Assembly: GCF_003326475.1 (NCBI RefSeq)
Contig: NZ_JPWA01000043.1
Span: 1 to 34,156, forward strand
Direction of reading: 5' to 3'
Source: Thalassospira xianhensis MCCC 1A02616
GTDB taxonomy: Bacteria; Pseudomonadota; Alphaproteobacteria; Rhodospirillales; Thalassospiraceae
Length of the DNA: 34,156 nucleotides
In this document: positions 25,567 to 32,672 of the stretch, piece by piece
Numbering within the stretch: the first letter of the stretch is position 1
Layout of the letters: the number at the start of each line of letters is the position of its first letter
The notes under the pieces: model-generated
The model's input: only the letters and a program-made list of their open reading frames with translations
Told to the model about the DNA's origin: nothing
Database searches by the model: none
Translations under genes and position numbers: made by a program

Positions 25567-25584
25567 AGGTGAACCAGTTCACCT
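25567..25584. promoter_or_regulatory. Perfect 18-bp palindrome upstream of the hydrolase gene
   Basis: AGGTGAACCAGTTCACCT has 8-bp arms around CA. It lies 105 bases before the hydrolase start and 10 bases after the SDR stop. It lacks a T-tract, so I read it as a repressor operator, not a terminator. The regulator is not encoded next to it. Confidence 0.5.
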
Positions 25585-25593
25585 CATGGCCCG

Positions 25594-26394
25594 TCACCGT
25601 GTCGTGCAGCTTAACCCGCCATCAACCACAAGCTCGATCCCCGTGACATATTTCGCCCCGTCCGATGCCAGATACAAAACCGCCTCTGCCACATCCCACG
25701 CATCACCCATATGCCCCATCGGCACCTGTGCATTGCGGGTTTCAAGAATGCGGTTGATTTCCGCCCCGTCATAAAGCCGTGCCAGCGATGCCTCGACCAG
25801 TGGCGTATGAATAAGCCCCGGCACCACCGCATTGACCCGCACATGATGCGGCGCATATTCCACCGCAAGCGATTTGGTGAATTGCGTAACTGCCGCCTTG
25901 GCTGCGGCATAGGCCGGATAATCAATTCCCATCTGCCGCGCCCCGCTGACCGATCCGATATTGATCACCGATCCGCTTTTGCGTTTGCGCATCGCGGGCA
26001 TCACCGCCTGACAGCTATGGAAAAATCCGGTGACATTGGTCTTAAACGCGCTGTGCCAGTCGTCAACGTCAAGCCGTTCAAGCCCGCCGCCAATCACCAT
26101 CCCGACATTATTGACCAGTACATCAATCTCGCCCAGCGACCCGCGTGCCGTCGAAACCGCAATATCGACCTGATCGCGTTTGGTGATATCGGCGGTCAAT
26201 GCAATGACCTCGCCGCCTTCTTCCTCGATCAGCGATGCGGTTTCATCTGCGGCGATCTTGTTGATGTCAACCACCGCCACCTTCGCCCCGGCCCGGGCCA
26301 GCAGCACGGACGTCGCCTTGCCATTTCCCCATCCCGGCGCACAGCAGCCACCACCGAATACCAGAACCGTTTTACCCAAAAGACGCTGATCCAT
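25594..26394 (-). CDS. SDR-family oxidoreductase with atypical glycine motif
   Basis: This 266-residue short-chain dehydrogenase has NNVG in place of NNAG, the serine in INIGSVSG and the catalytic pair in YAAAK. Its nucleotide-binding turn is unusual: VFGGGCCAPGWGNGKATSV replaces TGxxxGxG, inserting Cys-Cys and extra residues. The motif VVDINK after the second strand points to NAD(H) binding through the Asp. The C-terminus GIELVVDGGLSC is normal. GGGAGG lies 5 bases before the ATG. A TonB-receptor gene lies upstream on the other side of a terminator, so they are probably not one operon. The substrate cannot be named. Confidence 0.9.
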   Translation of the reverse strand: MDQRLLGKTVLVFGGGCCAPGWGNGKATSVLLARAGAKVAVVDINKIAADETASLIEEEGGEVIALTADITKRDQVDIAVSTARGSLGEIDVLVNNVGMVIGGGLERLDVDDWHSAFKTNVTGFFHSCQAVMPAMRKRKSGSVINIGSVSGARQMGIDYPAYAAAKAAVTQFTKSLAVEYAPHHVRVNAVVPGLIHTPLVEASLARLYDGAEINRILETRNAQVPMGHMGDAWDVAEAVLYLASDGAKYVTGIELVVDGGLSCTTR

Positions 26395-26479
26395 GATGTC
26401 CTCCCGGAACGTTGCGGAATTCTACCAAAGGTTTCCGTTTTCCGATAGAGACACCAACCAGCAACCCCGCCATGCAAAA

Positions 26480-26504
26480 CGGCCGTATCACGGGGATACG
26501 GCCG
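26480..26504 (-). terminator. Terminator after the TonB receptor gene
   Basis: A perfect 10-bp stem (CGGCCGTATC at 26480-26489, GATACGGCCG at 26495-26504) has a 5-base loop and is followed on the minus strand by TTTTGC. It begins 26 bases after the receptor stop codon. Confidence 0.75.
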
Positions 26505-26529
26505 CCGACATCTTTAAGGATCGGAAATC

Positions 26530-28977
26530 TTACCAGCTATATTTCAGCGTCGCCAGAACCGTGCGGCCCTCGCCATAGAAACGGCTGCCAAACGTGTTGG
26601 ACGCGACATATTCCCGGTCAAACAGGTTGGTCGCATTGACCGCAAGGCTGACATTGTCAGTCACCATATAATTCACCATGGCATCAACCACCGTATGCGA
26701 TCCCAGCAGATCGGTATTGGCATCGTTGTTATAGCGTGACCCGACAAAACGAACACCACCGCCAAGGGTCAGGTCGCCAAACACCCCATGTTCCGGAATG
26801 GTGTAATCCAGCCACGCCGATGCGTTATGTTCAGGAACGTTTGACGGACGGTTGCCGACATTGCCCGCAACAACATCGTCTTTGATTTCGGCATCAAGAT
26901 AGGTATAGGCCAGCGTCAGATTGGTCCGCTCGTCAAGCGACATCTTGCCTTCAAGCTCAAGCCCGCGCGAATTGATCTCGCCAATCTGCTGATAGGTCGA
27001 CGTGGTGGAATTCCACTGCGAAACGTTTTCCTGTGTCAGGTCAAACAGCGCGGCCGTAAACATCGCATCAATTGCGGTTGGCTGATATTTGACGCCGATC
27101 TCGTATTGCGTGCCTTCCTGTGGCGCGGTCCCATCCGGGCGGGAAGCCGCACTGCCATAAACCGGCTGGAAGGATTCCGAATAGTTCCCGTAAACCGAAA
27201 CCTCGTCCGTCGCCTTATAGGTCAGGCCGACGCGCGAGGTGAATTTATGGTCATCGCGTTCCTCGGTTGCCCCGCTGCTAAGTGTATCGGTATCGCTTTG
27301 GACATAATCGAAACGTCCACCCACAGTCGCGATCCAGTCATCGGCAATCGTAAGCTGTTCCTGCGCATAAAGCCCGTAGGCCGCCTGCGTGATTTCCGTG
27401 TCCGAACTGCTGCTAAAGGTAATGCACGAACGCCCGCAATAAACCGGGTTATAGGGATCAATCGCTGGTGCACCTGCACCTGATGCAGGGCTCCCGTCAA
27501 AACGCTTTTCGCGGTTCTGATCGCGGTTGAAGTCGAACCCGACCAGCGTCTTGCTGTCGAAAGTTTCATTCAGTGCGGTGTCATACTGCACCTGGTTGTC
27601 GATGGCAAAGCGGTCAAGTTCGCCATAAATCGCAAAGGCATAACGATCCGCAAGCGGGGCGGTATCTTGCAGGTAAACCGTCTCGTAATCCAGATCGACA
27701 TGGGTATATCGCGCGTTCTGGCGGAATTGCAGCTTGTCGGTAATCTGGTGCGAGAACTCATACCCGATATTGGTTTCTTCGGTATCGAAAGTGTTGAAAT
27801 CCGGTTCACCGAAAAACGCATTTCGGCTGGTTTCAACCCCGGCCGGGAAGCCGTAACCCAGATTGCTTTCGCGGTTGCTGTAACTGGTCAGGATCGTCAA
27901 TTCCGTTCCCGCCTTCGGCTTATAGGTAAAGGCAGGTGCCACATAAATCCGGTCATCCTGCGAATAATCCTGTTCGCGCTCCGCATCCTGCCAAAGTCCG
28001 GTCAGGCGATAGGTCCAGTTGCTGTCTTCCGCGACCGGTCCGGTCACATCACCGCCACCGCGCACATGGTTTTCGCCAAGGGTTGTGAAAACCTCGCCAC
28101 CGGCTTCGTCCTGCGGGCGTTTGGTAATCAGGTTGACCAAGCCCCCCGGCCCGTTCATGCCAAACAGGCTTGATGTCGATCCTTTCAGGATATCGACCTG
28201 CTGAAGGCCATAGGGCTCCTGGCGGGCGGTTGTGAAGTTATAGTTCCGCGATGACAATCCGTCGCGATAGGTCGAAAGCGACGAATAAAATCCCCGGATA
28301 CGGATATAGTCATACCGCACATCCGACCCGTATTCGCCGGCCTGAACGCCTGCGGTATAGGCGACCGCCTGCTGCACGTCCTGCACATTGCGCGTTTCCA
28401 TTTCCTTCTGCGTCACGACGGACACGGCGGCGGAATCATCCAAAATCGGCGTGTCGGTTTTCGATGCCGTGCGCGACCGGCTGGCAACAACGCTATCGCG
28501 TGTCGGCCCCATCGGGCCATAGGTACCCTCTGCATTGCCCTCGACCCGGATCGGATCAAGAACCTCGCCTTCTGCCGCTGCCGCACCGGTTGCGATCTGC
28601 TCGACCACCACGGTGCCATCATCGGAAATGTTATAGGTCAGGCCACTTCCGGCAAACAGCCGGTCCAGCGCCTGCTGCGATGTCATGCTGCCGCTGACCG
28701 CTGGCGCATCAACCCCGCGCACAAGTGCGCCATCAACCGTGATCTGAAGACCGGACTGCTGCCCGAACAGGGCCAGCGCGCTGGTCATGGATTGCGCCGG
28801 AATATCAAATGCATGTGACGTTGCAAGGACCCCCGCCCCGCTTTGCGCCACCTGTGCCTGCGCCATCACCGGTGCTGCGACCAATACCGGCACCAATGCG
28901 CTTGTCACCAAAAGCGCGCTTGCAAAAACCGTCTGTCTGCTGCGGCTCCGCATACCCGCCTTACCCCCTGTGGTCAT
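26530..28977 (-). CDS. TonB-dependent siderophore receptor with N-terminal signalling domain
   Basis: This 815-residue outer-membrane receptor brings ferric siderophores into the periplasm using TonB energy. The signal peptide ends near VMAQA (about residue 40). A secretin/TonB short N-terminal domain spans about 55-125 (FDIPAQSMTSALALFGQQSGLQITV). This domain passes the ligand signal to the FecR-type anti-sigma factor encoded next to it. The plug domain follows (VVTQKEMETRNVQDVQQAVAY, then VDILKGSTSSLFG and GPGGLVNLITKRP). A beta-barrel ends in aromatic KYSW, as expected. The FecA/FpvA-like signalling type fits the FecI-FecR genes immediately upstream. The ligand is unknown. Confidence 0.95.
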   Translation of the reverse strand: MTTGGKAGMRSRSRQTVFASALLVTSALVPVLVAAPVMAQAQVAQSGAGVLATSHAFDIPAQSMTSALALFGQQSGLQITVDGALVRGVDAPAVSGSMTSQQALDRLFAGSGLTYNISDDGTVVVEQIATGAAAAEGEVLDPIRVEGNAEGTYGPMGPTRDSVVASRSRTASKTDTPILDDSAAVSVVTQKEMETRNVQDVQQAVAYTAGVQAGEYGSDVRYDYIRIRGFYSSLSTYRDGLSSRNYNFTTARQEPYGLQQVDILKGSTSSLFGMNGPGGLVNLITKRPQDEAGGEVFTTLGENHVRGGGDVTGPVAEDSNWTYRLTGLWQDAEREQDYSQDDRIYVAPAFTYKPKAGTELTILTSYSNRESNLGYGFPAGVETSRNAFFGEPDFNTFDTEETNIGYEFSHQITDKLQFRQNARYTHVDLDYETVYLQDTAPLADRYAFAIYGELDRFAIDNQVQYDTALNETFDSKTLVGFDFNRDQNREKRFDGSPASGAGAPAIDPYNPVYCGRSCITFSSSSDTEITQAAYGLYAQEQLTIADDWIATVGGRFDYVQSDTDTLSSGATEERDDHKFTSRVGLTYKATDEVSVYGNYSESFQPVYGSAASRPDGTAPQEGTQYEIGVKYQPTAIDAMFTAALFDLTQENVSQWNSTTSTYQQIGEINSRGLELEGKMSLDERTNLTLAYTYLDAEIKDDVVAGNVGNRPSNVPEHNASAWLDYTIPEHGVFGDLTLGGGVRFVGSRYNNDANTDLLGSHTVVDAMVNYMVTDNVSLAVNATNLFDREYVASNTFGSRFYGEGRTVLATLKYSW

Positions 28978-29012
28978 TCCATGGATCTCCGTTCTGCGTC
29001 ATATACATGATT

Positions 29013-29043
29013 GCAAATGAGAATAAAAACGCTTCTCATTTGC
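29013..29043. promoter_or_regulatory. Long inverted repeat upstream of the TonB receptor (Fur-like half-sites)
   Basis: GCAAATGAGAA (29013-29023) and TTCTCATTTGC (29033-29043) are perfect complements around 9 bases. The arms look like Fur half-sites (AATGAGAA), but the spacing is longer than in a normal Fur box. It lies 35 bases before the receptor start. It could be an iron-regulatory operator or an mRNA hairpin between anti-sigma and receptor genes. Confidence 0.55.
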
Positions 29044-29136
29044 GCTTAAAACACAAAACGCGCCTCAGGGGATTTTTTTCAAAAAAACTTCGGAAAATTT
29101 TTCAGGTTTTTGTCAAACGCCTGTTTCAGGCCATTT

Positions 29137-30177
29137 TCAGGATGCCGACACCAGCAAAACCCAAGGCGTCACCTGCCGCACCACCGCATTTTGCGCCCGC
29201 GCAATCCCGCGAAGAGCCGCCAGCGGATCGGCAAGGTTATAAACCCCCGTAACCGGTCGGGACGCCAGCGCATCATCGGTGATGATGATCCGGCCCGGAT
29301 AATAGCGCCGCAGCCCGTCAATCACGGTGCCCAACGGCTGATCCTGTGCAATCAACTGGTTCTGCCGCCATGCGGCAACCTGACCTGCGGGCAATTGGCC
29401 GCGCGCCACCGCGCCCTGCCATGTCACGCTGGCACTTTGCCCGGCTTCCAGCAACTCTGCGACCGGCGGGGTAATCTGATCAAACCCGACCCGCACCAGA
29501 CCATGCTCGACCGCAACATCCGTGCCCGCCTCATTGCGCCGCACGTCAAACCCGGTGCCAAGCACCGTCACGCCAACCTCGTCGGCAAAAACCGTAAAGG
29601 GCCGTTCGGCATCCGGGGTAACCTCAAAAAACGCCTCGCCGCCCAAAAGGTCGATATGGCGCTCGCCCGCCTCAAACCGCACCCGGATCGCACTTTCGGG
29701 TGCCATCGTCACCGTGCTGGCATCGGCAAGGGTGATGGTGCGCATCTCGGCAGTATCGGTCACATAATCGGCCTGCCAGCCGGTAACAGCACGGGTAACG
29801 ATCCCCGGCCCGATCACTGCTGCAAAAAGCGATGCGGCAATGGCAAGCCCGCCACCAAGCCACATCTTTCGCCGCCCGAAAGCCGGGCGCACGACATTGT
29901 CTTTGCGCGATGATGAAACAGACGATCCTTCACCCCCCGTTCGCATCTCACGAACGAAGGGCTGCCAGCGATCAGCATGCTCAGGCGCACCTGTCGCCAT
30001 CACATCCGCCGCCCGGCGCGTGGCGTTCCATGCCTGCATATGTGCGGGGTCACGTTCGCACCATTCCGCAAATGCGCGCAGAATATCCTGATCGTCCGGC
30101 TCTTCCTGCAACAGGATCAGCCAGTCGGTCGCCTCCCGTGAGGCCTGCGGCGGGATCGCATCTGTGTTCGCTGCCAT
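29137..30177 (-). CDS. FecR-family anti-sigma factor/regulator
   Basis: This 346-residue single-pass inner-membrane protein relays the receptor signal to the sigma factor. The cytoplasmic N-terminal FecR_N/DUF4880 segment is seen at residues about 10-55 (ATDWLILLQEEPDDQDILRA, then FAEWCERDPAHMQAW). A transmembrane helix follows at about 105-125 (MWLGGGLAIAASLFAAVIGPG). A periplasmic FecR domain (ITLADASTVTMAPESAIRV, LLGGEAFFEVT, TVLGTGFDVRR) and a C-terminal STN-like part (PGRIIITDDALASRPVTGVYNL) complete it. The open frame begins at 30222; I chose the ATG at 30177 with GAGA before it. It sits between the sigma factor gene and the receptor gene, the standard order. Confidence 0.93.
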   Translation of the reverse strand: MAANTDAIPPQASREATDWLILLQEEPDDQDILRAFAEWCERDPAHMQAWNATRRAADVMATGAPEHADRWQPFVREMRTGGEGSSVSSSRKDNVVRPAFGRRKMWLGGGLAIAASLFAAVIGPGIVTRAVTGWQADYVTDTAEMRTITLADASTVTMAPESAIRVRFEAGERHIDLLGGEAFFEVTPDAERPFTVFADEVGVTVLGTGFDVRRNEAGTDVAVEHGLVRVGFDQITPPVAELLEAGQSASVTWQGAVARGQLPAGQVAAWRQNQLIAQDQPLGTVIDGLRRYYPGRIIITDDALASRPVTGVYNLADPLAALRGIARAQNAVVRQVTPWVLLVSAS

Positions 30178-30297
30178 TCTCGTCTCTATTCCCGGTCGGT
30201 ATCGCAGATTGCGGGTGCGCACCGGCCTGTCCCGAAAATCCCTACAACTACTAAACGCATTTGCGGAACTTTTTTCTATAAATATTGTGAACCCGGC

Positions 30298-30810
30298 TCA
30301 TGCCTGATCCAGCCGCTGCTTGCAATGCTCGATCCCGTCCGCCACCAGCTTGTGCGCCAGCGGCACGGATATGCCAAGGAAGGCGGCAATTTCCTTAAGC
30401 TTCGCGCCGCCAAACCGATGCATTTCGCAGGCAATGCGCGTACGTTCGGGCAATTCATCCATCGCCGCCATCACGATCGCATATTCATCCTTGTAAAGGG
30501 CGACGGTTTCCGGATCCGGGGCGATATCGGCCGATATCCGGGCCGCCTCGTCATAGTCCCCCGCCGATGTCAGACGGCTTTCGCGCACCAGCCTGCGTTT
30601 GCTGTCAAGCGCCAGGTTGCGCACGATCCGGTAAAGATACCCCGTCGCATCCTCGATCAGCCGCCGGTCCGATGCCGCGTCAAACCGCAACCATGCTTCC
30701 TGCACCAGATCCTCGGCCTGCACGCGATTGCCCGTGATGCTGCTGGCATAATTGACCAGTGCCGGACGATGCGACATGAACAGGACAAGGGCATTGGGGT
30801 TCGCGGACAA
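30298..30810 (-). CDS. FecI-type ECF RNA polymerase sigma factor
   Basis: This 170-residue extracytoplasmic-function sigma factor directs RNA polymerase to the siderophore receptor promoter once released by FecR. Region 2 is seen in HRPALVNYASSITGN to AEDLVQEAWLRF and TGYLYRIVRNLALDSKRR. Region 4 is seen in LDELPERTRIACEMHRF-like sequence (here MDELPERTRIACEMHRFGG) with KLKEIAAFLGISVPLAHKLV. The frame is open to 30840 at a TTG. I chose the TTG at 30810, which has AGGA 9 bases upstream; an ATG at 30777 would remove part of the N-terminus. A Fur-box-like sequence lies about 53 bases upstream. Confidence 0.9.
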   Translation of the reverse strand: MSANPNALVLFMSHRPALVNYASSITGNRVQAEDLVQEAWLRFDAASDRRLIEDATGYLYRIVRNLALDSKRRLVRESRLTSAGDYDEAARISADIAPDPETVALYKDEYAIVMAAMDELPERTRIACEMHRFGGAKLKEIAAFLGISVPLAHKLVADGIEHCKQRLDQA

Positions 30811-30862
30811 AGCCGTATTTCCTCGGGACGGCACAAACAATGATGCTTCACTAGCAGATATT

Positions 30863-30881
30863 AAGACTGATTATCAATATC
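30863..30881. promoter_or_regulatory. Fur-box-like sequence between fecI-type and cytochrome c genes
   Basis: On the minus strand GATATTGATAATCAGTCTT matches the classical 19-bp Fur box GATAATGATAATCATTATC at 15 positions by my alignment. It lies upstream of the sigma factor start and about 87 bases upstream of the divergent cytochrome start. Iron control of the siderophore operon is expected; control of the cytochrome is only possible. Confidence 0.7.
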
Positions 30882-30967
30882 TTTCGCAACATCCCGCCTG
30901 CACATTCGAAAAACTTCATTTACCAAATGGCGCTATACTCCCGCCAAAGACGAAAGAGGGAACCGCC

Positions 30968-31357
30968 ATGATACGCAAACGAAGCCTTGTCATCCTGATC
31001 ACCGGGGTCGCCGCCGCGGCCTTCCTGCTGATCAGCAACCAGCTTGCCCATCGCGGCGAGGAACGGGGCGATATCGTTCGCGGCAAGGCGATTGCCGAAC
31101 AGACCTGCCTGCGGTGTCATATGGAATTTGCCGGTGATCCCTATCCCGATCCCGAAATCACCACCGCCCCGCCACTGGCAAGCTTCGGTCAACGCTGGCC
31201 GATTGAAAACCTCGAAGAAGCACTGGCCGAAGGCATCACCGTGTCGCACGATCAACTGACCATGCCGGAATTCACCTTCACGCCGGAAACCATCGCCGAT
31301 CTTCTGGCCTATCTGGACGCGCTCGCAAAAGATGCGCCATCCCGAACCGGAAGTTGA
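30968..31357 (+). CDS. Membrane-anchored c-type cytochrome
   Basis: This 129-residue protein has an N-terminal hydrophobic anchor (residues 7-24, LVILITGVAAAAFLLISN) and one haem-binding CXXCH motif (CLRCH, Cys47, Cys50, His51). Met99 in TMPEF is the likely second axial ligand, giving a small class I cytochrome for electron transfer in the periplasm. The start at 30968 has GAGGGAA 6 bases before it; the longer upstream frame to 30752 is not used. It is divergent from the fecI-type gene, separated by a Fur-like box. A LytTR regulator gene follows on the same strand. The electron partner is unknown. Confidence 0.92.
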   Translation: MIRKRSLVILITGVAAAAFLLISNQLAHRGEERGDIVRGKAIAEQTCLRCHMEFAGDPYPDPEITTAPPLASFGQRWPIENLEEALAEGITVSHDQLTMPEFTFTPETIADLLAYLDALAKDAPSRTGS

Positions 31358-31380
31358 TCTGCAGCCCTCACACTGACTTC

Positions 31381-31397
31381 TTGCGATCCACTCGCAA
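31381..31397. promoter_or_regulatory. Inverted repeat upstream of the LytTR regulator gene
   Basis: TTGCGA and TCGCAA (31381-31386 and 31392-31397) flank five bases. TTGCGA is also a candidate -35 box, with TACCAT at 31403-31408 as -10 (spacer 16). The repeat would overlap the promoter, as for autoregulation. It is short, so confidence is limited. Confidence 0.35.
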
Positions 31398-31452
31398 ACG
31401 TGTACCATCTGAAACAATAATAAAATCAAATTCAGATTGGGTTACACAAACC

Positions 31453-32439
31453 ATGCTATTGGACGCGTCGCATTCCGGCACGCAGGTTTTAGCGCGCCCG
31501 TCTTTCGAACTTTTCGATCTCTCATTGTCGCCCGATTGCAGGAACATTTCGGATGATCGCTGCGACACATGGGTTTTCCAAACAGCACAGATGCTGCTGA
31601 CCGAACCCTGTGATCAGGCAATTACCGGCATTCTGGAACTGACCGGACTGTCCGCCGAGGCAGACCGGGCATGGATGTTCGAATATGACGCAACGCTTCT
31701 GCGCTTTCGCAACACCCATGAATGGAGCCGCGAAACCGTTACCTCGCATGTCACCGATCTGCAAGATACCCCCGTTACCATGATCGCATGGCTGCAACAG
31801 TTCCTGTCGCTCAATCAGGCGGTCATGATCAACGATGTAAGTGCCCTACCGCGTCCCGCCCGCGATCTTCAGGCCGAAATGCTGCGCCAGAATGACAAAA
31901 GCGTCCTTTGCATCCCGGTCTTTTTCGAAGACCGCCTGCGCGCCTGTATCGGTTTTGATGCCACCCGAATACATACGCATTGGGATGGCGCAATCACATC
32001 ACAGCTTTACCGTTGCGCGAACCTGATTGCGCTTGCGCGCTATGGCAGCAACACCCCCGCCCAACAAAACAGACAACCGGTAGCCCACCTGTCGGCCGAT
32101 CCGCTGATCTATATCCGCACCTTTGGTCGGGTCCGGGGTGTAACATCGGCTGAAATCGTCTGTTTGCGCTCGGCGCGGGATTATACCACCCTGTTTCTCT
32201 CGGACGGCTCCTCCATGACGGACCTGCGCCCGCTTTCGGTCTGGGCGGGAATGCTCCCGCCGGGCCATTTTCACCGCATCCACCGCACCACGATTGTCAA
32301 TCTGCATCATGTCGCGGAACTCAATCGCCATGCAGGCAGCAGCGGGGATCGATGGGAGGTCAGCCTGCGTATTCTTGATGAAACCCAAAGTGTCTCTCGC
32401 CCCTACCGCCAGGAACTGCGCAGCAAGCTCGGCGTCTGA
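31453..32439 (+). CDS. GAF-LytTR one-component transcriptional regulator
   Basis: This 328-residue protein combines a sensor and a DNA-binding domain. Residues about 45-200 form a GAF domain of the type with the EW motif (ADRAWMFEYD, RNTHEWSRETV, MINDVSALP, SVLCIPVFFEDRLRACIGFD), which may bind a small ligand or sense redox. Residues about 225-328 form a LytTR domain (LRSARDYTTLFLSDGSSMTDL, LPPGHFHRIHRTTIVNLHHV). There is no receiver domain, so a histidine kinase is not needed. The open frame starts at 31354 (TTG) overlapping the cytochrome stop. I chose the ATG at 31453, with only a weak ribosome-binding site. Its target is unknown; its own promoter region and the autotransporter gene downstream are candidates. 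Confidence 0.85.
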   Translation: MLLDASHSGTQVLARPSFELFDLSLSPDCRNISDDRCDTWVFQTAQMLLTEPCDQAITGILELTGLSAEADRAWMFEYDATLLRFRNTHEWSRETVTSHVTDLQDTPVTMIAWLQQFLSLNQAVMINDVSALPRPARDLQAEMLRQNDKSVLCIPVFFEDRLRACIGFDATRIHTHWDGAITSQLYRCANLIALARYGSNTPAQQNRQPVAHLSADPLIYIRTFGRVRGVTSAEIVCLRSARDYTTLFLSDGSSMTDLRPLSVWAGMLPPGHFHRIHRTTIVNLHHVAELNRHAGSSGDRWEVSLRILDETQSVSRPYRQELRSKLGV

Positions 32440-32629
32440 ATCGCATTTAGGGCTTTCAGCCCCGCCCCATCCAGTCCCGCCGCCAAATACCCTATTTGAT
32501 TGATTCTGATGTGCCGTTTTGTCGGTTCGTCGAAACTGCATGTTCGTTGGTCTCTTTCCGGTTGCGTATCTTTTTCCCACTGCCTAAAGCGAAAACACGG
32601 GACAGACGGGAAACAACCCGGAAACAAAA

Positions 32630-32666
32630 CTGCCCGACTTGGGGACTATCTGGGACTGACGGGCAG
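32630..32666 (+). promoter_or_regulatory. 5'-leader hairpin before the autotransporter start
   Basis: CTGCCCG (32630-32636) and CGGGCAG (32660-32666) form a perfect 7-bp stem, with the right arm 6 bases before the ATG and covering the only G-rich stretch that could serve as ribosome-binding site. No better site is visible. It may lower translation unless opened. Confidence 0.45.
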
Positions 32667-32672
32667 ATAACC

